Below, one piece after another: positions 48,096-59,298 of a stretch of 64,000 nt of DNA. The stretch is from Ilex aquifolium (Eukaryota; Streptophyta; Magnoliopsida; Aquifoliales; Aquifoliaceae), in the NCBI GenBank assembly GCA_951799425.1, contig OX637395.1, forward strand, positions 42,709,173 through 42,773,172. Reading direction: 5' to 3'. The stretch's first letter is position 1; each line of letters begins with the position of its first letter. Under the pieces are notes generated by a model. That model was given only the letters and a program-made list of their open reading frames with translations, searched no databases and had not been told where the DNA came from. Position numbers and translations under genes: made by a program.

Positions 48096-49612
48096 CCTTT
48101 TGAATTTCCAATACTGTTAGACCATATCACTGACATATCATTGGATTTGATCAACAAATTAAATCAATTTTTTTATATTTCAATAGCATTACCCTATAGC
48201 AAAGTCCAAGTTGGTCGAGTTAGAGAAGGTCGAGCTGGAGCTGGAGCTGGAGCTGGGATAAAGATGGAGATGATGGGCAGAGAGTTATAAGATACCATTT
48301 AAACGGCATTACGTTGAGTAAACCATCCAAGAGACGCAATCAACTCCTTGAGAGTAATAATATGGAAAGAGATACAACATACCTGTCACTTACCTGCTTT
48401 ATTCTCTGGTCACTTGGCGTCACAGAGAAGGATTTGAGGCTCAAATTAGGCCAACACAACCCCATGAGGGGATGTCACGTACTCTATGATAAAAAAACCT
48501 CTGAGAAAAATCTTTCGATCCACAGAAAAGTAGGGTGGGGGGCATGTAACTCAGAAAACTGCTGATAACTACGGGTCACACTAATTTCCAACATCTAAAT
48601 GTCTAGATGAGCTCAATAATTTATCATAATCAGTGGCGTGTGGAATTTTACACAGAAACTTGTAGAACCTGAGCTTAAGCTGAATCACAGCTTTCATTGG
48701 GCCAGCACAAGAATGGACCACACAAGTACCTCAGGCTCGACAGCAAACGAGAGGTCAACAATACACATCATCCCAGAAAAAACCTTACCCTCTACAGTAT
48801 TCTTACACCAGATCAGTGCTTGTGCATGAATGTGCTTGATTAACCAAGGTCTTCTTTAGCCTTACTGTACCTTCCTTCACAAAGGATAATGTGCCAAAGT
48901 ACAATCCTGCCACAATAGAGATTAGATCAAGAGAACAGCAGTAGCAACCGATAATAATTATCAGAAGACCTAATTGATCGACAGATCAAGAGAACGGCAG
49001 TAGCAGCTGCAATATGAAGCTGAATATGCAGCATCAGTCCATGATTGCATTATACCCTAACAACTAAAAATCTCCCAGACTCGACGATGTATAACAAGAT
49101 ACGCCAAGAGATGTTGAACCATCAGATCATAATAACCATTATGTATGATTCAAAAACTTTGTTTGTATAGTACATTTGGCTCAGCTTTTTATTTGGTCTG
49201 AAAATTAACAGCAAAGAATGCCCAACGACTTATATATCAGTGCCCAGAAAAGTTACTTACAATATAGAGATCTCTTGAACTCCATACTATAGCAGGATCT
49301 GGCCTCCTATTAAAGAACAAAAGACAATTCAGTAATTTAAGGATTGGGTCAACTGGCAAGTCCAACTACATCGAAATTCATCATAAATCATGGGCACAAG
49401 AAGAATTTGTATAGCATGGATTACAGTCCAAATACCAGCTTGGAAAATAATAATCTCAGAATTAGTCTGCCCAAGTATCAGTCTATTCCATGCTCTTTGC
49501 ATGGGATGAACTCAAGATTTAGAGAGTAAATAGATTAAGTATATATATGAAATCTGTACATGTAAATATTATTCAAAAATCTTGTAATAAGTGATCTAAA
49601 AAAATTCACTCC
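48096..49612. other. Intergenic, no gene seen
   Basis: It contains a short GGAGCT hexamer repeat at 48,232-48,256. Frames at 48,314-48,829 are short and unrecognised. The stretch is otherwise unique. Confidence 0.45.
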
Positions 49613-50114
49613 TCTCTATATTTATATTTATACTACTAATAAAAGTAACTTAACATGAAAAACTTTTAATTCAATATTTTACCCTTATAAAGAATTTTAA
49701 ATATCACATTATCCATCTATAGTTAAATACTTAAATATCTAAATTACCATCATATCTTTATGTGTTTAAATCTCCAAATTACCCCTAACATCTCTTTTAA
49801 TTCTCTATTCTCTATGTATAAATATCAATATCTATGAAACTTTTTAATTGACTATGTACCCTTAAAAAATAAGCATTGATTAGAATATTGACAATTATTG
49901 TTGTTTTATTCACTGAATTATAAGTTGAAACCTAATCAAATGAATTTTAAAATGAATTATTTTTATCTTTGTTTCTTATAGTTAGAACAATGAATCGTTG
50001 AGAATAGACAATTTTTTGAATTCTAAACTTGAGATGATATTTAATTTAGGTACATATTTTATTAATATTTTATATACAAATTATTCACGTGCAACACATG
50101 TGATGCATTGCTAG
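49613..50114 (+). mobile_element. Helitron-like non-autonomous element
   Basis: It starts TCTCTATATTTATATTTATA and ends TGATGCATTGCTAG, followed by T. Before the end lies a palindromic CACGTGCAACACATGTG able to form the short 3' hairpin of Helitrons. Length is about 500 bp and it is very AT-rich and non-coding. The base before the 5' TC is C rather than the expected A, so the left border is uncertain. Confidence 0.5.
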
Positions 50115-50253
50115 TGTTATTAAAAGAAAAATCACTCATACAAAATATCATATCCCCAACAAAGGAGAGGCAACAAAAGGAGCTTGCCCCATTCTCAGGG
50201 ATCACTGATTATTCATGCAGTAAAATACAAGGCATTACAATGCTACTGGTACC

Positions 50254-53097
50254 TTAATCAGGCAAAGCAGTTCCTCGCTCAAGGTTGTTCTTGATCTCCA
50301 ATGTGTATCTGCCAAATGCCCGCTCAATCTTCTTATTGAAATGTTCATTGCGGTCATTGATCGAGTCAATATCCTTCTCCTCATGGAACCTTCTCCTCCT
50401 ACTAAATGACTTGCGCTTCTCATCCCTGTCCTTGAGCTCCTTCACCATCTTGTCAATCTTCTCCTCTGAAATCTTTGGTGCCTGTCCATTACATAAAATA
50501 AGTTAAACTTCTGATAGTTTCTCGAACATCCCACCACTTTAAATTAAAAATTAAGTTGAGCTACTAATCACAGCGAAAATGCCTACTTTTCCATACTGGA
50601 GACTCGAAGCTTCTCGGTAAAATTCTGGATCAGCTTCCTTCAATTTGCTGTAGTCTTCAAGGTCAACCTCAATATTCTTTGTCCGCTTTTTGTATGCATT
50701 GTACAATGTCTTCTGATTAAAAACTGTAGACAGAAGTTATCAAACGTTAATATCTCCATCAGAATATCCACCCCCTACCCCCCAAAAAAGGGCAAAAAAA
50801 CTGCACCCCACAAAAGGACACCCTTTCCGAAGTCCAAAATATCAGAAAGATAAAGCTCTATAAAGAAAAGCAAGCATAACCAAACAAGAAGGGAAAGGGT
50901 AAAAGGCTCAACATTTAGCTCGAAAGAAAGGAACCTCCTACCGATGACATAACTAGAAGCACAAGATGTCATGTTACATGTATACAAAGGTCGGCCTCAA
51001 GTGACCTCCTTAACTACAGATTTTGATTTTTCTTCCTCATTTTCTTTAACTGTTGCCACATACCAACTGAAAGCAATCCGCCCAACCATGGAACACCAGT
51101 GTGTAGATTTCGTAGTCTCCCCAGTCCAAACAGACTATATGTTAGGCTCCCTTCACAAGACGATACGTTTTCATCCAGCAACCCTGGCATGTCATCAATC
51201 AATACTGCCACTTCTCAGAAAGCTCTTAAGCAACTAATAACACCTAGGACTTCCTCAATTGATCATCGAAATACTCCATATTTCTGCCAATACCATCATC
51301 AGCTAACTAACACCACTACTATAAGAACAAACACACCTAGACTCTCATCATCATTTACCACAATGGCCCTCCAATGCAAACCACCATTTCCTTGTGGCTA
51401 CAGCAAGAGTCTGCATGCTACGTCTAAACCAAAATGGGCCATCTTGTGTTTCAAACACATCACTGTGCAGGAGGAACATCCTCCTAACTAGTTCAGAGCC
51501 AAGTTTTGTCCCAAAAACAATTAAAAGGTATAATTTCAGCTACAGTAATGTTATATAGCTACAAACACAAGTTCAGAAATTAGCTATTTTATTGGAGAGA
51601 ATCATGTTTTGTCCTGCCAGGGAGGTAACAGTAAGGACATAAATAGTTGGAGATATGGGTGTGACCAATGGGTGCATTGGTTATATATAATCAGACATGA
51701 CTCATGAAAAATAAAAATATGAATGAAAGTGCCTACATAGACATAATTATGTGATTTAATGTATATTGAAAATTAATAAAACACCAAATTAAACTGTTTT
51801 TTTTTTCTTTCGAGAAAGTCATACTATGATGTTTTCTTAACCATGTATAAAGGAATTTTCCTACGATTTACATCTGCAAGAAGAAAGTTAGCCACGAAAT
51901 GATACTACACATTTACGTGAAAATGTCATATGATCAGTTCCTCAAACTTCATGTGGTCTTAAGAAAGGGGGAAAAAGAACCATCCCCAGATGCAAATTGA
52001 CATTATGCAGATCTGTTCATATAAGTGATACAGCCTTGCCTATGTTTGTAGGTATATCCACACAAAAATCAGGGAGCAGGCTATTTCTACATAGATAAAT
52101 TAACAGCATCTGAGCTATACCATCCCAACCAACTGGAGCAGGCTCCTTTTCCCATTTCTTATACTTTGTCTCTGCCACATCTTGTGTATCTAGCATGTAA
52201 GCTTTAGTCATATCTAAACCATTGGAATCTAAAAGTTTGCCAATTTTTTTCTTCCTCTCCTCCAGCCACTTTTCTTTAGAAATGCCCCTTGACTCTGATG
52301 GAGCTTCCATTCTTTTTTTCTCTGCCACCATGGCAGTTTGATTGGCTTTTCTTGCCTCATTCTGCATGTAACGAGACATAAACGAGATTAGAGATGAAAA
52401 CTAAAAATAATAATAATTGACGACCGCAGCTTAGCTCTCACAGACATGACAGGAGAAATAAAGGAAATTCACATTCAAATGAATGTGAACTCACCATCTT
52501 TAGCCTCAACTCAAATAATTTTTTTTGTCTCCCTGTGAGTGATGTGCAGTCTCCTTCCACCTTGTCCTCACCATCATTGTTATCATCCCCATTTGGACTT
52601 GGGTGATCTTCAAGATCATGTATTTCATCATGCGGAACTTCACCCCGGTCAGAAGTAGCAGAAGAATTCGGCTCAACTTCACTAATGCTTGCCTGCATTA
52701 CTCCTGGTAAAACATATGGAGGGGTTAGGTGATTAAAGAATGTTGCATTTGTAAATGCGCACCTGCATGACAGATTATCTGGCCATTCATTGAACCAGAA
52801 ATTGGAGAAGGTAAAGGGTCACTGGTTCAAAAATCAGGTCAACCGGATATAAAACATGAGACACTAAAAATATAATGCTTATGATCCTAAAACTACATAA
52901 AAAAAGTTTGAGCTTAAGCACAATATTTGTAATGGGCACACAACATAGATTAATCCTCAATGATGAGACTAACCTGGTTTGTTTTTATTCATCTGCTTTT
53001 TGGCTTCAGCAATTATTTTGAAGCAATATTCACTACATTCATGGTATGGGTTCGATGCATTTCTGCAATCTGGGTGCACTCTTCCTTCTTCATCCAT
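50254..53097 (-). CDS. SYF2: Pre-mRNA-splicing factor SYF2
   Basis: Five coding exons, 53097-52974, 52703-52495, 52361-52121, 50723-50587 and 50481-50254, join in phase to give 312 residues. The N-terminus MDEEGRVHPDCRNASNPYHE with YHECSEYC is the plant SYF2 (GCIP-interacting) signature. An acidic Asp/Glu-rich stretch lies at about 60-90. The SYF2 domain follows, with TGRQKKLFELRLKM, ARKANQTAMVAEKKRM, APVGWDVFNQKTLYNAYKKR, LEDYSKLKEADPEFYR, FSRRRRFHEEKDID and the tail NLERGTALPD. SYF2 belongs to the Prp19/NTC part of the spliceosome in the nucleus. The ATG chosen is the first in the spliced frame. The 1.4-kb intron 50724-52120 carries no gene. Confidence 0.95.
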
Positions 53098-53125
53098 ATG
53101 TTTTGCTTCTATATCACTACAATTA

Positions 53126-53700
53126 CCTGCAGAAAAATCGTTCCAAGCACAAACTATGTTTTAGAATGCAGTATACATATATCATAACTAATTTAGAAGC
53201 TTTTTCAATCCCCAATCTCATTGTAAAATCCATATCTGAAACTTAATGCCCCTTTTCCTTATGAATGGACACACCATCAGACACATATGGCCGTATGTAT
53301 GTATGCATATATAGGCGTAAACATAAATAAAAGATTTAGAAGAAGTTCCCATCATAAATGAACAAAAAACCCTGAAAAAACTCCAGAAAATCTCACTACT
53401 CAAATTCAAGCACATGTAGTGTAAAAGAAATTGAAATTTCGCTTATTTGTGCTGATTGATTTCGCTAAATAAGAACTGGACACTCACATCCAACCCTACG
53501 ATATATCATATATAGCTGAGCAGAATATTTCTTTTCCTATTGTTCCTAGTGGTGAATCGAGAGTTTAAGTGGAAAAAAAACAAAATTATGAATAAAAGGA
53601 AACCCTAGATCAATACAGCGCAATAACAGTTCAACGAAATTGTTACCTTCAATCACAAATCTTGAGCGAGAGAGAGAGAGAGAGAAAATCTAGGGCTGTC
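53126..53700 (-). other. SYF2 leader intron and non-coding first exon
   Basis: An acceptor (CTGCAG at 53132-53127) lies 29 bp upstream of the SYF2 ATG. A matching donor, GATTGAAG/GTAACA, is at 53647/53646. This defines a leader exon ending at 53647 that contains a GA tract (53,669-53,686 region) and no ATG, plus a 520-bp leader intron. Confidence 0.6.
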
Positions 53701-54978
53701 TATGGTTGACAGGATTAAGTATCGCGGAAGAGAATCTATTTTGTCCAACACAGACAGCGCTGGGCTTTTACTGGTGGATTATTACGCTCTCCGTCACGAA
53801 TTAGGAAACACGGTGGGACGATGAGATGTTTTGTGGGCTTCAATGACTGGGTCATCTGGCCCTTGTATTGGAATGGGCCAATCAAGCCCATGTAGTCTGT
53901 CAATCAAACTAAGGATGAAACTAGATCAGATTTAGGCAAGCCGAGAAACTCTATGGGTGCGTTTGGATTACCGGCAAGGATAGAAAAGGATAGGACTTTT
54001 TGTTTCCTAACCCATCCCATCCAAACCCAACCAGCCACTTAATTGGATGGATTATTTTTGCTATCCAATCCAAACCATTGTTTGACAAGGAACAATTCAA
54101 TTTCATGGGACCCACAGACTTTGATATTTGTTTTTATAAATATTTACCATTTTACCCATCGATATATCTAATCCAATGCAATCCTTTGTTTGGATTTCTC
54201 ATTTAACCTACAGACATCTACAATTTACCACATGATATTTATACATAAAAAAATACACTTTAATCTATTTAATTAACTTACAATGTAATAAACATTTATT
54301 TTGGTGTTCAATCAATTGTCGCCAAATACAACGCCAATATGAAATTATAAGTGAAGTGTGAACACCAATATGGTCCCAGTACATTTAATTATAATCAAAA
54401 CTCCCCCATCAAACCTAGTAAAAAATGAATAGCCGAAATTATACATATAAAATTGTAATCAAGCGTTGCCTTATACAAAAATACCCCAAAAAATAAGACA
54501 ACCTAGTTACTATTCTGCCACAGTAGCAAGTAAAATCAATGTTGCCTTATATAATACGTACAAAATGAAAGCAACATTAATTTACTTGAATCTAAAAGGC
54601 ATAATATTTATCAGCAAATTGGGCTTAATTCTTAAACTACATAGTAGATGGTTCAATGTCCAGTTTTTTTTTTTTGGTCTTGTTATGAACAAAGTTTTTC
54701 ATTGCTTAGCATACCCATCAAAGCATTAACCACCACAAAACACTACAAAGCTTACCAGTTTGGATTGATGGGTTAACCTACCAAGATGAAATATTTCTCA
54801 CATCATATTTATATATAAAAAATATATACATTAATATATTTAATTAACTTGACAACACCTTCATAAACTGTAATAAATAAAACAAGGGTATAATGAACCA
54901 TTGTCTTATATACAAAAATACACTAAATTTATTCAATAAAACCTGCCAAGTGAGATCAACTTCTTGAACTAAATTTAT
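53701..54978. other. Spacer with a MITE-like end
   Basis: The SYF2 promoter should lie in the first 200 bp. At about 53,954 GGGTGCGTTTGGATTACC resembles a hAT/Harbinger terminus. A phrase like TTGCCTTATACAAAAATAC recurs at 54,467, 54,541 and 54,900. No gene is seen. Confidence 0.4.
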
Positions 54979-55248
54979 TCAATACAAGACTTCTACAAGA
55001 TGAGGTGCTAATTGAGGTGCAAGATTTACATGGCTATGGTGAATGAAATTATAAGAGATGTTAGTGTGACCTAATTTAATCAATAGACCAACATGATTAA
55101 GAGCATCAGAACCAACAGGGTGAGGACCCAATTCAGTCAAGACCTTAACATGCTTTAGGGCTTCTTCGGTTCTTCCTAAGAGAAACCCCTCTTGCTTGCC
55201 TACTCTGCCGTGAGTGGCATCGGAAGCACTTTGAGACCTAATTCTCAT
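54979..55248 (-). pseudogene. Fragment of an M28 metallopeptidase (ERMP1-like)
   Basis: The 89-codon frame contains EEALKHVKVLTELGPHPVGS followed by DAL. This is the N-terminal motif preceding the catalytic domain of plant ER metallopeptidase-1-like M28 proteins. After this the frame runs into unrelated sequence and stops. No zinc-binding His/Asp/Glu motifs of M28 follow, and the usual transmembrane N-terminus is missing. Full relatives are about 850-900 residues, so this is a broken piece. It sits in DNA dominated by repeats, which suggests capture by or residue of a mobile element. A spliced functional gene seems unlikely since no catalytic exons lie downstream on the minus strand. Confidence 0.65.
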
Positions 55249-55914
55249 ACCAAGTATAATTAAGCAAGCACATGATAGTCAAAAATTACCCAAAAAAAAT
55301 TAGAATTTTGATCCAACTACAACCACCACCAAGAGAAAAAGACAGATGTTGTACTCTGAAAGAGAGAAAGCATATGGGTTTGGAGACAGAAAAAGGGGTG
55401 GGAATGGTTGGCGGAAGCAGATCTGGATCCCTTGGTGAGCCAGATCTCTTCTTCGTTCGGTCCAGAGAAAAGGAGAGAGAGATAGAGAGAGAGCGAAACT
55501 TAGATGCTTACCTCCGAACAGCTTCTCCTTCGCCTTCGTCGTCGCCTTCACAGGAGCTCTCAACCCAGAAGAATGGCTTGAAACGAGAGTGAGTTAGAGA
55601 AAAGAGAGGATAAATTCTAGGGAAATTTGGATACCGTCCCGATATGGACTAGTTTGGACTTAAGTTCGTCAAGAAAACTTATTTATTATGAAATCCGTTT
55701 TTTATCAATTTTACCATACTATCCATTCCCTTTATAAGTGAAATAAAACTAAAAATTAAAAACTCATAAATCTTAGGAGTTTGACTAACATTAAAATTTT
55801 TTTTTTCTCATATCTATTTATATTCATATATAGGTTAAGAGTTTGACTAATATTAAAATTTTTCATTTATCTTATATATCTATATTCATATATAGGTTAG
55901 GTGTATATATATAT

Positions 55915-56375
55915 ATAGTAACATTAAAAATAAAAACTAACAACATTCAAATACAAAAAAAAGTTATCATTTAGACACAAAAAATAATGCATTTAAACAC
56001 AAAAAATAGTAACATTTAAATATAAAAAAAATTGAAACATTCAATATTAATATTTTTAAAAAATAACAACAGTAACATGTTCAACAAAAATATTAACATT
56101 TTCAATAAAAATAGTAACATGCTTAACAAAAAATGTAACATACTTAACAATAATTATTTCTCTCAAATTCAGACGCAAAAAATAGTACCATTCAAACACA
56201 AAAAATAATAATATTCAAAAACAAAAAAAATAGTAACATTGAATATTAATATTTAATAAAATAATAGTAACATGATCAACAAAAACAGTAACATGTTCAA
56301 CATAATAGTAACATGAACAGTAACATACTTAACAAAAGCAGTAACATAATAAAAAAAATAGTAACATGAATTTGA
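55915..56375. repeat. Degenerate A-rich minisatellite (AGTAACATN-CAACAAAAA units)
   Basis: About 460 bp made of irregular 18-25-bp units on the theme AATAGTAACATGTTCAACAA and its variants ACATTCAAACACAAAAAATA. More than fifteen AACAT cores are present. Non-coding. Confidence 0.8.
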
Positions 56376-56479
56376 ATATATATGATGGTGTTAATCTACC
56401 GAAGATGAGCAAAGGGTATGGGTGTGCATGAAATCAAGTGTGGTGTCTGAGATATAAGGCTCATGCAAAAATGCTGGTA

Positions 56480-57080
56480 GATGCTTAGGAAAATTGAGGA
56501 AAGGGAAATGAACACAATGACATTCCAGTGGTTCACCGGCCTGGGAGCTCGGCTAGTCCACTCTTCAATGGAGACTCTTGCTCCTATTTTTCTTATTGAT
56601 TGCGTTGGGTGTGTTACAATGTGGAGGAAACTAGGGTTCTTCTTGACTCTATTGCCTATATCCCCCTCTCAATGGAGGTTTACCCTGCTCTTATAGTCTC
56701 TTGCTTACCTCTAATCCGATTTTACTTTCTATAATGAAGGGATTTTTTCCTCCTTACTCTCCCCCATCGAGGAGTTACCTAAACTCCACACGACCGGTTT
56801 AACGGACTTTATCTCGAGATCTTTGCCTTCTATCGTGGGATCCTCCTTAATCTTTAGCGAGGATCCTGGTTGGTTAATGGTTTTATGCCTTAATTTCAGC
56901 TTGGCTATTACTCCGGAGGTGTTCGCTGTCATCTTGTTGTCCCCTCATCGCTTCCCATATCATTTGGCTTGGGGGGAGCTCCAATTATGGCTTGGACGAG
57001 CTCTGACTGTGGCTGGACGAGCTCTGCATATCTTACCTGACCTCCCGAGCTGGGCTCATTTTCTGAGCTCATGTTTAGGG
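56480..57080. mobile_element. Possible LTR-retroelement remnant
   Basis: A less AT-rich segment begins GAACACAATGACATTCCAGT with GTGGTTCACCGGCCTGGGAG. This resembles a phrase I associate with plant non-autonomous LTR elements. It includes a near-duplication of TGGACGAGCTCTG at about 56,993 and 57,016. No gag or pol frame is present and no second LTR was seen. Confidence 0.35.
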
Positions 57081-57120
57081 TTTATTTTAGGTATCATCAA
57101 TATATATATATATTTATATT

Positions 57121-57310
57121 CGGTTACCACTTTCCTCACCATAGCACTGCCACCATCGCACCATCGTCACCTCCCCAGCAATGCCAACCATCACGTTGTC
57201 ATCACCTCCACAACAACGGTCACCACCACACAAAAGCCTATTCAAGTTTCACTTCGATAGCTCATTTTTACTCCACACCACCGTCACCACTATACTTGCA
57301 TCATCTCCAT
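57121..57310 (+). repeat. Second CAC/CAT-rich low-complexity block
   Basis: Triplet-rich CACCATCGCACCATCGTCAC sequence of the same style as 29,771-30,150, suggesting a shared mobile-element origin or parallel slippage. Confidence 0.75.
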
Positions 57311-57322
57311 AACAACCCAGCG

Positions 57323-57390
<68 letters not shown>
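57323..57390 (+). repeat. Compound (TA)n(GA)n microsatellite
   Basis: About ten TA units run directly into about 24 GA units. It is highly length-mutable and suited as a marker. Confidence 0.95.
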
Positions 57391-57395
<5 letters not shown>

Positions 57396-57867
57396 CTTTG
57401 AATTTGATATATATATAGAGAGAGCTTTGAATTTGAATTTTAAATTTATGATGGAGATTTTATTGGCATATTTTAATTGACCTTGAATTAAGGGATAACA
57501 ATTTTCAAAATAGGAAATTAATTTAACTTCTTTTCAAGGAAGGGTATTCTTGAGATAAAAAAAAAAAAGCGGACTTAAATCATTACATATAATTTTAAAT
57601 ATGGACTTAGCTCATTATAAGTTTTCTTGCAGGACTTATCTCCAAACAAGTACATCTAGGGAGACTCACTTCCAATTTTCACTAAATTCTACCGTAGCAA
57701 TCAAGTCATGGTTTGATTCGGAATTTATATCCTGACTCAATAATGGATTTCCAAACAAAGAATATATAGGACCCACTGCATTGTTAACTTAGTCTTATGG
57801 GTGTTAATCCACTTTATCCCACTACCCAAACATACTCTATAACCTTTCTTCTTCTTCTTTTTTGTTT
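57391..57867. other. Spacer with a second MITE-like end
   Basis: Non-coding. At 57,815-57,835 the sequence read on the minus strand is AGAGTATGTTTGGGTAGTGG. It could pair with the end at 53,954; see findings. Confidence 0.35.
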
Positions 57868-58035
57868 TTTTTTTGGTTCAATGATGAGGAGCGTTCGAGT
57901 CAACTTAGCGTACCTGTCGACTAATCCCTTTTTTTTAGTTTGATCAAAAGCAAGTCATTCACGCCAGGACTAAACCCTATAAGTTCAAACCACAGATATT
58001 CCCCTACTGGCTCTTCAGACACCTCAAGCACATGG
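57868..58035 (-). mobile_element. Poly(A) SINE-like family, copy 7
   Basis: The minus strand carries GTTTGAACTTATAGGGTTTA (B-box region), GATTAGTCGACAGGTACGC and CGCTCCTCATCATTGAACC followed by an A-run (T-run at 57,862-57,871 on plus). It has the same body as the copy at 47,884. Confidence 0.6.
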
Positions 58036-59298
58036 GGTGTAATTTGGCCCAAGCCTCCATTTTGAAAGATTAGTTTTCAAACTTGAACCCCACCCACAAC
58101 ATATTATTTAGGCGGATTCAGATTTTTTTTTAATATATTTTTTCTTGATTTACCATGAGGGTTAGATCACTCGGTGAAGATCATCTGCTGTTAATTTTTA
58201 ACAGCAAAGGTGTTGATTAAAACAGAGCGGAGGATCCTCACCCTAGCTCACTCATTATGTCTTGGTTGGGTTGCCTAGATGTACAACTTGGATTTATGAT
58301 AAATAATCAATCATTTGAAAAATCGAGTAAAACCTTAGGGATACAATCAATTAAGACCCAAAATTCTTTTCTATTGAGGCAAATTCTTCTTTATGAGTTC
58401 AATGTTGGGGAGTAGTTGAGGCATGAAATCAACTGAAAGAAACTTTAGAAGGTAGGTAGAGTTTTATACGCCATATCATAGCTCATGCAATCTGCCCCTG
58501 CCATCACAACAATACATAAACCATCGCTATGGGTATGTTATTTTGACAATACTCCAAAAGACTGCTTTCCTATTTTGCTTACAAATATGTCTCCCCTGCT
58601 TGAGAGTGAAAAGGGATTTTCCATAAATGATTGACACTTGGCAATCTCCCCAATACTCAGCTTCTCTCTCTCTCTCTCTCATGCTTGTGATGCAGTGCAC
58701 CTACCAGTATAACAGCAAGCTCTCCGCATGAAAAGAAGCTTTGGAAGGTGAACAAGGAGACAGTTTTTGCTGTTTCCTACGTTTGTTTTTCAAAAACACC
58801 AAAGGTTGCAACATATAATCATTTTCTTTTTCATTTTCTGAGATGGGCCTTTGGAATGAGGTGATCATAATATCTGGGATAACGATGCAGTTAACCATTG
58901 CTATCAAGTGAAGTTTGTAGGATTACTGGTTATGTTCTTTATACCTTTTCTCTAGTTTTATTGTTCTGTTGTTTTTCCTACTTTGTGGCATCAGAAGTAT
59001 AGCAAGCAAGAGAAAGCACCATTTTCGGGAAGGTATTATCCTCGAACCCTTTTTGTGCTTGCGAATCTACTAGAAAAAGATGTTGATTTCATAAGCACTT
59101 ATGCTTTATCAAACACTTTATTGTCTTTTGATTCGCTGACAAACTTTTTATTGTTAACAAAAAACTGAGATTCCTTTTTTTTTTCCTGCAAGTCCTGGGA
59201 TTCCGTTTGTTTATGAGAAAATCCGCTCAATTTCAACAATCCTATGCTCTCTCTCTTTTTCTCTTTCTCTCAGTGATCAGTGTTTTGTTCCAGGAAAC
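58036..59298 (+). promoter_or_regulatory. Upstream region of AMS
   Basis: 1.26 kb with no other gene. It has a (CT)n tract at 58,663-58,680 and a pyrimidine-rich stretch at 59,247-59,271 just before the start. TTTGTTCCAG six bases before the ATG could be the acceptor of a leader intron. Tapetum-specific sites cannot be assigned with confidence. Confidence 0.35.

Noticed and set aside
50971..51491. Plus-strand frames of 88 and 130 codons within the SYF2 intron
   Set aside because: No domain, and they lie in an intron whose flanking exons are firmly supported on the minus strand.
55272..55592. A 106-codon plus-strand frame with Glu/Arg repeats
   Set aside because: It arises from a GA-rich tract and a Ser/Pro-coding triplet run, with no family match.
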